The position numbers were made by a program, and so were the translations under genes. The notes under the pieces were generated by a model. That model was not told the origin of the DNA, did not search any database, and saw nothing but the letters and a program-made list of their open reading frames with translations. Positions 34,967-43,932 of a DNA stretch of 64,000 nt are shown piece after piece; the stretch's first letter is position 1, and each line of letters opens with the position of its first letter. Origin of the DNA: Symbiodinium natans (taxonomy: Eukaryota > Sar > Dinophyceae > Suessiales > Symbiodiniaceae); NCBI GenBank assembly GCA_905221605.1, contig CAJNDS010002335.1:211887-275886 (forward strand), in the 5' to 3' direction.

Positions 34967-35974
34967 GTGATCCTGGCCTCCGCAGACCCACGGCCCCCCA
35001 GGGCACGGCGACGTTCCAGAAGCAGGCTCCGTTCCAGCCCTGGCACCAGCCAAGGCACCGTGGTCGAGTTGGACCCGGCAGACAGCCTGACCAGAAGCGA
35101 TGTGCCCAGCTTTTACGTGCATGTCTACGAATATGGTGACATCGCAAGGTGCTGCAGTGCTTGCCGGGAGTTCTTCCTTCCAGGGCAGCTACGCCTCGGA
35201 CTTTTGCCAGCCACAGCGGAGGAGACCGATGCCAGTGCATCTGTTTGGATGCATGCGCCACGCTGCATTCGGCGATCGAACTTTGCAGTGACCTTGGCCG
35301 AGACGCTGGCATTCGCAGCAAGCCTTCCGGACGCCGTGCGGGCTAGAGTCTTGGAGGAGCTGGGTGCCTCGAACGCTCGGCAGAGCCAGGCGCCTTGGCC
35401 GGGCAGGCAAAACAGCCCTGCCTTCAACACGCGTCCCTGGCGACTACAACAGCTCCGTGGGTCCCTCGAACCCGACACCCATCCCGCGGCTTCGACTTCT
35501 GAGCGCGCCGAAGCTGTGGAGCCCTGGTCCCTGGTGCAGGTGCCCCTTCCCGTGGCGCGCTCGGAACCGGCGTCGCGGCCTGGGCTTGCTGCTCGGGCAG
35601 CGCGCTCGACGCTCACGGCAGGCCTGGAGGCACGCTGGGCCGCCATCGATGCCCAGCTGACCCGAGCTGAGAGTCTTGAAGCTGAGGCTGACGTGCCTGC
35701 GGGTCCCGACTCTTTTTTGCAGAGGCAGTCGGTCAGGGCGGAGGAAGAGATGCAGGACTTGCTCACGTTGGTTCCCTGTCAGACGCTCCAGGTCCCTTGT
35801 GAGGAGCCCTGTGCCGTTTGCTACGAAGACATGGCGTGCGGAGACCTTGTACGGCGACTGCCCTGCCTGCACTACTTCCACATGGCCTGCATTGACAAGT
35901 GGCTGCATGTGAAAGCCACGTGCCCCCTGGACAACTTGAACGTGCGAGAGCTGATTCAGCAACAGTCCCAGTAG
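34967..35974 (+). CDS. RING-H2 zinc-finger protein with PARP-type-like finger (terminal exon)
   Basis: 335 codons to TAG 35972-35974. The first codon here is GTG after an AG (GAGGAG|GTG), and the frame is open to 34931, so this is a terminal exon, not a start. Numbering from that codon: residues 11-25 are Arg/Ser-rich; C63-x2-C66 with W94-x-H96-x3-C100 looks like a PARP-type zinc finger (C-x2-C...W-x-H-x-x-x-C). The C-terminal RING-H2 has C282, C285, C300, H302, H305, C308, C319, and Asp at position 322 (CPLDN) as the last ligand, exactly as in the cullin-ligase subunit Rbx1. RING domains recruit E2 ubiquitin enzymes, so E3 ubiquitin ligase activity is likely. The middle is Ala/Arg-rich and disordered. 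No intron is seen within the exon. Confidence 0.8.
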   Translation: MILASADPRPPRARRRSRSRLRSSPGTSQGTVVELDPADSLTRSDVPSFYVHVYEYGDIARCCSACREFFLPGQLRLGLLPATAEETDASASVWMHAPRCIRRSNFAVTLAETLAFAASLPDAVRARVLEELGASNARQSQAPWPGRQNSPAFNTRPWRLQQLRGSLEPDTHPAASTSERAEAVEPWSLVQVPLPVARSEPASRPGLAARAARSTLTAGLEARWAAIDAQLTRAESLEAEADVPAGPDSFLQRQSVRAEEEMQDLLTLVPCQTLQVPCEEPCAVCYEDMACGDLVRRLPCLHYFHMACIDKWLHVKATCPLDNLNVRELIQQQSQ

Positions 35975-36922
35975 CCTCATGCTCCTAATGATCTAATGAA
36001 CCCTAAACTCCTAAACCCTAGGCCCTAAACCCTCCTGGAGCGGCTGAAGGAAGCGAACGTGCGTTAAAAGATCGCCAGGCTGCGTAGAACGGCCATACCG
36101 GCACACCTCTGAATTGTTGCTCAGTCTATATTTCTGAAATATGGATATGCTGCATGCTCTTTGGAAGATTGCTAAGCCCAGCCCTTAAAAATTAGGCAAC
36201 TCTGCTTCTCAACGCTAGAGGTTTTGCTTAGAAGCCCACGTTTGTTGCGCGGCTTCGCTATACCTCCCTGGCAGCTTCACTCGTCATCACGAAGAGCAAC
36301 AGCCAAAACCCTAAACCTAAAGCCTGAGAGCCCGAAAACCCTAAACGCCTGAAACCCTAAAGCCTTAAAACCCTGAAGCCCACGTGCCCAATTCCTGAAA
36401 ACATCGTAAAGTTGGGCTCTGACAGAAGTGTATATAATGCGCAGAGCCTTCTCTGCAGTTGCCCCGTGGAGCTTGGCTAGACGGTTGGCAAAAAAGCCTG
36501 AAACCCTAAACCCTGAAACCCTGAAGCCCTAAACCCTGAAACCCTAAAACCCCCTACAACCCTAAACCGTGAGCCCCATGTGTCTGAAGTCTGAAGGCCA
36601 GAGGATGATGCTCCCAAGGAGTCCGAACCGGCCAAGCCGCCATCGAACGAGGCAGAGGTGGCCAGCAAGCATCCTGAGCCGCTGCACTTATACAGTCCAA
36701 ATGCATACCGCAACGTACTTGCTGTCGGTTTCAGGGTCTAAGGGTTCAGGGTTTTCGGGTTTTGGGGCCAAACTTCCCGTCACATCGGCCTCGATGTATT
36801 TAGAGGGCTCATCATCAGGATATCATCAGGTATCAAGCATGGCGCGTTTTTGTGTCAAAGAAAGGTAAGCTCTGCTGCAAGCGTGCGCGGTTATTAAAGT
36901 TCTGTGTCCCGATGCCCCACAG
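35975..36922. repeat. CCCTAAA-rich spacer/intron
   Basis: Many perfect or near-perfect CCCTAAA units at 35998-36034, 36305-36375 and 36497-36570. A 37-bp segment at 36455-36491 recurs at 44412-44448. Confidence 0.8.
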
Positions 36923-38657
36923 CTCCAGGCGCCGAAGTCCACTTCGATTTCCCCGCCTCCTTTCTACATCGCCGGCTCCTTCAACGACTGGAGCGCAGCT
37001 TGTCGTTGACATCACTGCTGTGTCCCTGTGGCTGGCCTAACTCCCTGAGAGAGGAATTTAAATTTGGATGCAGATTTTGGGCGTGAGGGAGATCATGTGG
37101 ACCTTCAACGTCGAGTAGGCAATCGCGCTTCAACTGTTCTGGGTTGCCAAAATCCTTCACAAAACGAGCTCGAGTTTCCTGGCAAAGTGGACAAATCGGC
37201 CTTTAGTTCCCTATGCCGATTTGCTGCGGACTCCTGGTTTCGGATTGGAGGGCATACTCATGGATTATGTATACTTGTAGACGCATATACACATATGCAT
37301 GTATATATATATATATATATCTCATTGTATACATATTATGATTACTATATGCTATATTTTACGAAAACAAAGTTGACTTTGTGGGATTGTACAGCAGCCC
37401 GATCCAACTCTCTTAACTCCCTGAACCCGAAGCTCAGGCGCCCCAAAGAACGTCCCAAGATCGTCCCTCCACCCCTTTAGATTCTAAAGCATCGCCCTTT
37501 CTTAGCTAAGATTTTCCAATTAGACATTATACGTACATGTCATTTTTGTTTGCGTACCACGAAACTACCCAAGCAGAATACACATCTCGGATCAGAAATA
37601 GGCCCCAGAACCGCTAAACCCTAAACCCTAGTCCCTAGAAGTTTTCGTGCCTCGAAGACATCCCTGCGATGCGCAGGAGGGAGAAAAAACTTAAACTTAC
37701 CTAAACCCTAAACCCTGACCCCCCATTCCTTCCACATGTGGCTGAGGCCGACTCTGAGCTGATGGACGGTGGCAGCAGGGGCCTCTATTTTTTAGAGGAT
37801 CCTCCTTGGGTCCTGGTGGAGCGGCCCGGGGGTGAGCGGGTTGCGGACATGGGGCGAAATTTGGAGGGCTGACGTCAGACCTAACTCGGAGGAGCCCCAT
37901 GGTCCGACTGAGCTGCGTGCCTCGGTGTCAGGTGCGGTGGTGACCATCCGATCGAGCGCCCCAATGGGTAGCAGGAAGGGCATGCAGAAGGAAGAGCCTT
38001 TGGACCGGATTGGCCCATAGAAACCTGATTATAAGGTGTCACCCCCGCAGCAGATGGCATTCCCGCGGCGATGCAGGCAGTTGAGTTCTTTTTGTTCTTT
38101 TTCCGGCTGCCCTTGCACGCCAGCTAAGCTAGTTGCCCTTACCTAAGATTTTGCTTTAGCTTTTTGTACTTGGTGAGCAAGCGTCGCACCCTTAGACTTC
38201 CTGAACTCTACCCTGAGCTGCCCCGCTAAGCAGCTTTAGAATGTGGTCCGATGTCGAACTGGGCCCGAGCTCCGAAGCTCAGGTTCCAGATCCTGGAAGA
38301 TGGCAGCCGCTTGGCGTCAGTGGCGCCTTAAGAACATCGAGGATGAGGTTTGTGTTCAGCGGGGGGACGAGCAGTCCAGTCCCGATTTTCACAGGGGTTG
38401 AAGGGTGTTGGCTTGCGCTCAATTTGTGGCAGGGTGCGGAAACTCGAACCCCTTTTCACGACAAGAGCCTCCTGCCCTTCGAGGTAGGGACCCTAAGGAA
38501 AGCCTCCCAGATCCGAACCCCTCAACCTCACCAACCCCCAAGGCCCACTCCTCATGACGAGAAACTGAAGCACTCGCGAATCACAGAAGGCTGGGACCAG
38601 CGCCTCTTCCCTGCTGGTGGCAGCTCCGAAGCCGTGGTCGTGCTGAAGCCGGGTCCT
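36923..38657 (+). CDS. Starch/glycogen-binding-like (CBM20/AMPK-type) domain, exons; one frame break
   Basis: Three exon pieces. 36923-36997 (acceptor CACAG|CTC, GC donor GCA|GCTTGT) reads PPFYIAGSFNDWSA; the F-Y-I-x-G-S-x-N-D-W strand is the carbohydrate-binding core also seen in AMPK beta and CBM20/48. 38234-38309 reads MWSDVELGPSSEAQ and then, one base out of frame, FQILEDGSRLA. 38587-38657 reads GWDQRLFPAGGSSEA and VVVLKPGP. The order and strings match a domain repeated in dinoflagellate proteins (x-V-x-L-G...F-Q-I-L-x-D...W-x-x-R-x-x-P). The extra base at about 38281-38283 breaks the middle exon: pseudogene, sequence error or an unseen intron. Phase between the first two pieces is unresolved. 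Start and end of the gene not found. Confidence 0.5.
37732..37872 (+). CDS. Candidate exon (GLYFLEDPPWVLVERPGG)
   Basis: Reads AEADSELMDGGSRGLYFLED then PPWVLVERPGGERVADM before TGA. Exon-like composition and flanked by CCCTAAA repeats, as true exons here are; lies between pieces of the carbohydrate-binding-like gene and may belong to it. Boundaries not established. Confidence 0.3.
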   Translation, partial: PHVAEADSELMDGGSRGLYFLEDPPWVLVERPGGERVADMGRNLEG

Positions 38658-39133
38658 TGCATAATATGGGGCCAGAAGCGTTTCATAAACAAAATCCTTC
38701 GTCAGAAACCTGTTCTTCCATGAGTGAGCTGACTTAGCATACACGATGGTGTATAGAAAAGCTCAAATATAGAACTTGTTTTTCCAAGGTCTGAAAGTTT
38801 CGAGTTTCCGAGTAAACAAATCCCTGGGAGAGAGATAGATCCCCCTCCATAGGGATGCATAGCGCAGGGTTTGGGGTAAAGTTCCCAAGCCTTCTAAACC
38901 CCACTGTAGACCCCCGAAATTCCTAAATACCCCAACCTTTGCTAAGAATCCGAACTAATGCGAGGCCAGGGAGGTTCTCGCAGGCGGAGCGCAGCTCAGC
39001 CGAGAACCCTGGCCACTCGGCTTTCCGTTGGGCCTTGGGGTAATTTGGGGTGTTTTCCGGTGCTCACTTTGGATGGGGGTGTGGTGACAAGGTATGTATT
39101 GTACCAACCAATGCACATCTCTCATATGAGAAG

Positions 39134-39190
39134 AGATATATACGTATATATACGTATATATATATATATAGAGAGAGAGATAGATATATA
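39134..39190. repeat. TATACG/TATA microsatellite
   Basis: TATATACG units, then TATA and GAGA runs. Confidence 0.85.
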
Positions 39191-39296
39191 CAAACAGAAA
39201 GCAACAAACATGTTATGTGTACATATCTCTCTATTTGTGTAAATGTACATTAAGTTGTTCGGAAGCGCTGCGTCCCGTGGTTTTGCACCTTTTTTT

Positions 39297-39312
39297 GGGG
39301 GGGGGGGGGGGG
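39297..39312. repeat. Poly-G run
   Basis: G run of about 16 directly after a T run. Confidence 0.9.
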
Positions 39313-39411
39313 TGGGTGGTGCGTGGAACTGGTTTTGGGTTGGTCGGTGAAGCACCCGTAGTTGTCTGACCTTGGATCCTCGCCCAGAGTCGAAAGCCAA
39401 AGACCCTACAA

Positions 39412-39417
39412 CCCCCC

Positions 39418-39450
<33 letters not shown>
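39412..39450. repeat. Poly-C run
   Basis: C run of about 38 bases with one A near its start. Together with the poly-G 115 bases upstream it could pair as an inverted repeat. Confidence 0.95.
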
Positions 39451-39452
<2 letters not shown>

Positions 39453-40265
39453 GACCTGAAACCTACAAATGCCATGGAGCCCCCAAACACCCTGAACACC
39501 GGCCGAAACAATTAAAAAGACCAGGTCACGGCAGGAACTGGGCGGCCACTTGAAGCAAATCTGGCTTGGTGGGGTGTGCAGGAATAGTCGGGCTCCATGG
39601 GGTTATAAGAGTTTTCAGAGCCTAGAGAGCTTGTAGGCTTCATAGGGATTAGGTTGATTAGGTGCTTGCAGGCTTGTAAGAGAGAGCTCATCGTGCCTGA
39701 GGGGGGTTAGGACAGCTGGTGCGGCTCTCAGCCTTCCTATCTCCATCAGTGTGGTGGTGTTGGGAAGTGCTTCTTCTGCATTTCGTGCTTGCTTCGCAGT
39801 GCGCCGCCCGGACGACCGGAAGGAGTTACTGCTGCTTCTCCAGGAAGTATGCTGGAGGGCGTTTACTTGTGGACTCCACTTCCTCATCTTTAGCTCCAGT
39901 AGGACAAACCTTGTCAGCGCCACTAAGCCCGAAGGCCCCAACACCGTTGTACAACCCGGAGCCTTGAACATTCTGCTCAGGTGGAGGGCAAGCCTGGCGC
40001 CAGCTTTCGCATCTTGTATCAGCCTTCTAACGGGAGGGTAGCCTGCGAGCATGCCTGAGGCAAAAAGTTGCCATGCTGTTATGACATCCTTTCTGGCGGA
40101 ATGTTGCCAGAGAATCATGGAGCCGGTTGCCAGAGCTCTCCTTTCAATTTTGACTGGGATGTTGAACTTATTGTAGTTTAGCTTGCATGCCCTTGCTCTT
40201 TGCCAGTTTCGGCTTAGTCCTGCCTTGCGTGGTGGGATGTCTAGGGCAAGGGCCCGTGCTGCAAC

Positions 40266-40778
40266 ATGCAGCCGATGAATGCCATGGTGCCGGCGTCGCC
40301 CGGGGGCGCACCCGGGCCTGGCGCACCTGCGCCCGGGGCACCTGGGCCGATGATGGGCATGCCGTCGATGCCAGGCATGATGATGGGTGCGCCTGGCGCG
40401 CCGGGTGCGCGCCCCATGACTCCCGGTGCGCCTGGCATGAACGGCACTGCCCCCGGTGGCATGCAGGGCATGGGTGGCATGATGATGCCACCGCCCGGTA
40501 TGCAGCAGGGGATGCAGCAGGGGATGCCGCAAGGGATGCAGCCGGGTATGATGCAAGGTGGCATGAACCCCATGATGAACCCCATGATGTTTATGATGAT
40601 GCAGCAGCAGATGCAGCAAATGCAGCAGATGCAGCAAAACATGCGGCATGGGCAGCTGACGCAGACCATGATGAAAAATGCGATGAGCGGCTCTTCCGAG
40701 TCAAAATCTGGGGTCGAGCTTCCCGATGACGATGAGGCCATTGATCCCGAGATACAGGAGCTGTGTGCTGCTTGGCCG
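40266..40778 (+). CDS. SR-type gene exon 1: Met/Pro/Gly/Gln-rich
   Basis: 171 codons from ATG, donor CCG|GTAATT, phase 0. Low-complexity: PMMGMPSMPGMMMGAPG, then MQQGMQQGMPQGMQPGMMQG, then MQQQMQQMQQMQQN; ends in an acidic patch (LPDDDEAIDPEIQELCAAWP). Confidence 0.75.
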
Positions 40779-43700
40779 GTAATTAGTTCAGTGTAGCACC
40801 CATGGTTGTCAGTCTTGCTTGCAGCTTGCACCGCCGCTGGGGTCCCGAAGCCACCTAGCAGTGTGGTACAAGGACTATTTCAACATCGAGGACAGATGGA
40901 TCAAGCGACTGAATGAGACTATGAAGAAAAGGCAGGACACAAAGGCTGAAGACACTTACCTCGCCAAGAGCAGAACATTCCCGTTCTTGTCGCCCACTGT
41001 GGGTGGTCACGACGGAAAGAGTGAACAACTCGTTCTAAAAGTTGCACTGCCGAGGACATCGAGAAGTTGTACGAGACGCTTGAGAGAGCCAGAAGTCCTA
41101 CAGGCTTACTCACGGCAACTTGCTGGCCATGTTTGCTTTGGGCTGAAAGTTCTGGCAGAGCCACGATAAAGCCACGAACCACCCGCAAAATCAGGACTCA
41201 ACAGCTCGAAGTTGCTAGCTCCCCTGGCCTTCACCGAGGGCCTACTACGGTTTCGGCCCGAAGGGAACCAAAAGCACCACCCGAAACCCTAAACCCTAAA
41301 CCCAGGTAAAGACTTGCCTGCCTTGTGCGAGTGCGAGAGCCGAAACCCAGGTAAAGATCGGTGAGATGGAGAGTGGCCGCTTCATCGGGAAGGTGAAGCC
41401 GGACAAGGAGGTGGAGCGGCTGGCTCGCAAGTTCAAGCTGGACGACCCGGTGGCCTCCCGGTTTACTGTGCCCAGGCTGTTGTGGCAGCAAGGGGATTTT
41501 CTTCTAGGCGTGTGTGCAGTGTGCAGAGTCTAGAGAATCGTTTGTGTTACTGCTGCGTGTTGTCGATTCCTTTCCCTTTTTTTTGTTTGTGTGTGTGTGT
41601 GTGTGGGGGGTGTCGATGGCACGTGGCTTATTGCAGCCATGGCTCTGGGCCCTGTTTGCTTGTTTAGAGTTCGCGGTTCCATCTGAAACGTAGTTGCCAT
41701 GAACAACAGACCATGCTGCCGGCATGGCATGGCATGGCATGGAATGGCATCTCATGCACGGATTGTCACCAAAGGCTTGCAAGACATGATAAGACCATGC
41801 CGTCTCAACCTGAACTATGCTTGTGAACCGAGGAACTCATTCACCGGCGAAAGAAGGACAACGAGATTGACCGCATGCACAAAGATCTCAACACCATTGA
41901 GCAGCATCTAAAGTACTGCAAGCGCGCCAATGCCATGGCGACCCTGCTTGTTGCCAGATCCTCGCTAATACTGTGTGTTTGCGCTGCTTCTTTCAGTGTA
42001 AATCTTGAAGACCACGGTCTAAATGTCCAAATGAGCTTAATTTGAGGTCGCTTGTTACTTCTTCGTACCCAACTGCATGGAACATAGTACAACCCAAGCC
42101 CCTATAAATGCAGATCAGCTCCCATGTTGGTGTGGGCGCAGGTGGGGAAGCTGTTGGAGGGCGAGGTGGACGAACTGCCAGATTTGTCAGACGCAGAGAA
42201 GGTGATGGAGAAGTATCGCTTGGACGACGATGCGAAGTCCAAGCTACGCGAGATCATTGAGAAGCGCGCCGAGGACAAGGACGAGATCCTAGTGAAGATA
42301 AAGAAGCACCTGGATAACTGTGCGAACCCCTCGTCGATGCTTTGCCACTTGCCTGTGAACCATATATAGTTATGTACATATTTATGTATATGTATATGTC
42401 TATGTATATGTATATGTGTATATGTATGTATATGTGTATGCTGGAGCTTACGCCACAGGGGGGTTTCGAAGGTATGCTCACACGACCAATCCATCGGTAC
42501 CAAGCTTAGACTGATAGTATATGACAGTATATGATACTGTTGCTCTTGGTTATTAGTATGATTATGATGGTCCTTATTGCTATTCAGCGATTATAGGCAC
42601 GGTTGGGGTAGCGAGGACCTCTTGGGAAGACTAACAACGGTATCACGTGTCAACCATGAGTTTTGCAGCTCCTGGGATAGATGGCTTGGGGTTGCAAAAC
42701 AAAGCTCGTTTCCAGGATTCAGGCTGAGGTCATCCGGATACGATGTCCCCTTTCCATGCTTAGATGGGTGGTGTGGATGTAGGGCAACGTGGGCAAGGCA
42801 AAATCGCCAGACCTCTGATTGACAACGAGCAGTTGGCAGATCCGCCCGATCGGCCACAAAAGGGCGGTGAAAAGGGCGAGGGCTGCTCAGCTGCATTTTT
42901 GTGCGTTTGGTTGTTTTGTTCTATTCTTGTCCGAGTTCGGGACAGCCCCTTTCATGTTAGACACCGCCCCAGCTCAATCCAGGGCACAGGGCACCTGTTT
43001 GATTCCTCGAACTAGCCACCTCCCTCACCCAACTTCTCGTTGCAAGCCGCTGGCAGACCCAGGCAAAGGCAAAGACAAGGGAAAGGACAAGGACAGAGAC
43101 CTCATTTGACAGCAGGCTTGGGTTGAGGCATTGTGGAGGTTCAGCTTTTTGGCTTATGGTTCAGGGAGCTCTTGGGGTTTGCGGGGCTGCGTGGTTCTTT
43201 TGACATGAGTTGTTGGGGAGGCCCCTTGCCAGTGAACCGTGCCGCTTGCCCTTCCTGCTCATAACGTTATGTCAGGGCACGCGCCGTAACGGCAGTTTGC
43301 TGTGTCTAGAACTTATCGCAGGTCATGTGCCGGTCTCAACGGTCAAAGCACGTTCTGGTGATCCCAGGGGGTCTGCGAGGCGGGGTGGCGAAAAGAAAGC
43401 CCCACAGAAGCAACGAGAAGCGCAGGACAACCAGGACCGCCGGGACCGGCACCGCAGCCGCAGCCGAGACCGGCATCGCAGCCGGAGCCGCCGCCGGCGC
43501 AGCCGGAGCTGGGGGTTCAGGGTTCGGGGTTCAGGGTTTGGGGTTTAGGGTTTAGGAGTGGTATTACTGGTATGGTGCGGGTTCAGGGCTGGAGGCTTGG
43601 GTATACGTCAAGGTGAATCTCTCAAGGCGTTGGGCTCCACCCGAAGCTACGCTTGTGTCATGACGGGTGCCCCAAGTGGACCATGTGGCCTAAGCCGAGC

Positions 43701-43800
43701 CCTAAGTTTAAACTCCCTCAGCCCTGGAAATAGGAGCCGGGGCAAGCGCAGCCGCAGCCGCGCACGGGAGAAGAGCAGGAGCCAGGAACGGAAGAAACCG
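40266..43800 (+). CDS. SR-type protein: Met/Pro/Gly/Gln-rich N-terminus, two helical LDD modules, RS tail
   Basis: Exons read: 40266-40778, 40825-40950, 41055-about 41093, 41351-41467, 41833-41949, 42142-about 42350, 42840-42881, 43057-43100, 43380-43510, 43725-43800+. The start ATG at 40266 follows an AG (GGGCAAG) that could take a trans-spliced leader. The N-terminus is runs of Met, Pro, Gly, Ala and Gln. The middle has two copies of a roughly 60-residue module (KLDDPVASRFTELIHRRKKD and RLDDDAKSKLREIIEKRAED, each ending in a HL-x-x-C segment). The tail is Lys/Asp-rich and then RS/RD-rich (HRSRSRDRHRSRSRRRRSRS). RS tails mark splicing factors, so a nuclear pre-mRNA splicing role is inferred. 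Splice phases at 40778, 41467 and 41949 restore the module alignment. One intron appears to use a GA donor. The 3' end is not certain. Confidence 0.7.
40825..40950 (+). CDS. SR-type gene exon 2 (apparent GA donor)
   Basis: Acceptor TTGCAG|CTT, phase 0, 42 codons, through WYKDYFNIEDRWIKRLNETM and ending QDTKAE. Joining at GAA|GACACT (GA donor) to the next exon gives KAE-DIEKLYETLERA; no GT or GC donor gives the same frame. Confidence 0.6.
41055..41093 (+). CDS. SR-type gene exon 3 (DIEKLYETLERAR)
   Basis: Acceptor GCCGAG|GAC. Reads DIEKLYETLERAR. The donor is not resolved: GT occurs at 41095, but the phase to the next exon does not fit cleanly. Confidence 0.5.
41351..41467 (+). CDS. SR-type gene exon 4: LDD module 1, first half
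   Basis: Acceptor ACCCAG|GTA, donor ACT|GTGCCC, phase 0. Reads VKIGEMESGRFIGKVKPDKE then VERLARKFKLDDPVASRFT. Three telomere-like units (CCCTAAACCCTAAA) lie 40-60 bases upstream in the intron. Confidence 0.65.
41833..41949 (+). CDS. SR-type gene exon 5: LDD module 1, second half
   Basis: Acceptor CCGAG|GAA, donor CTT|GTTGCC, 39 codons, phase 0. Reads ELIHRRKKDNEIDRMHKDLN, TIEQHLKYCKRANAMATLL. Joined to exons 4 and 6 it gives an uninterrupted module that aligns with module 2. Confidence 0.7.
42142..42350 (+). CDS. SR-type gene exon 6: LDD module 2
   Basis: Acceptor GCGCAG|GTG. Reads VGKLLEGEVDELPDLSDAEK, VMEKYRLDDDAKSKLREIIE, KRAEDKDEILVKIKKHLDNC, ANPSSMLCHLP. Helical and charged. The frame meets TAG at 42367-42369 unless spliced near CCT|GTGAAC (42350). 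Confidence 0.7.
42363..42440. repeat. TATATG microsatellite
   Basis: GTATATGTATATG and GTCTATG units, just downstream of the LDD module 2 exon. Confidence 0.85.
43057..43100 (+). CDS. SR-type gene exon: Lys/Asp-rich
   Basis: Acceptor TGGCAG|AC. Reads DPGKGKDKGKDKDRD. A preceding piece at 42840-42881 (PPDRPQKGGEKGEG, acceptor TTGGCAG|AT) is probably also coding. Confidence 0.45.
43380..43510 (+). CDS. SR-type gene exon: RS domain
   Basis: Reads GGEKKAPQKQREAQDNQDRR, then DRHRSRSRDRHRSRSRRRRS. An Arg-Ser/Arg-Asp tail as in metazoan and plant SR splicing factors. The 3' side runs directly into TTTAGGG-type repeats at 43511. Confidence 0.6.
43725..43800 (+). CDS. SR-type gene exon: second RS piece
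   Basis: Reads NRSRGKRSRSRAREKSRSQE then RKKPPG. Same frame type and composition as the previous exon. The frame stays open to TAG at 43930-43932, but the sequence after Pro-Pro-Gly does not look like RS tail and is probably intron. Confidence 0.45.
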
Positions 43801-43932
43801 CCGGGGACACAGCTTCTCGGGCTCGGAGCCCTTTATCACAGGATCCTATACTGCCCCTCTACCCTGACTTTCTTGATTGTACCTAACAAGACTATTTGGG
43901 CCTTATACTTATTCAGGGTCGGGGGTAGATAG

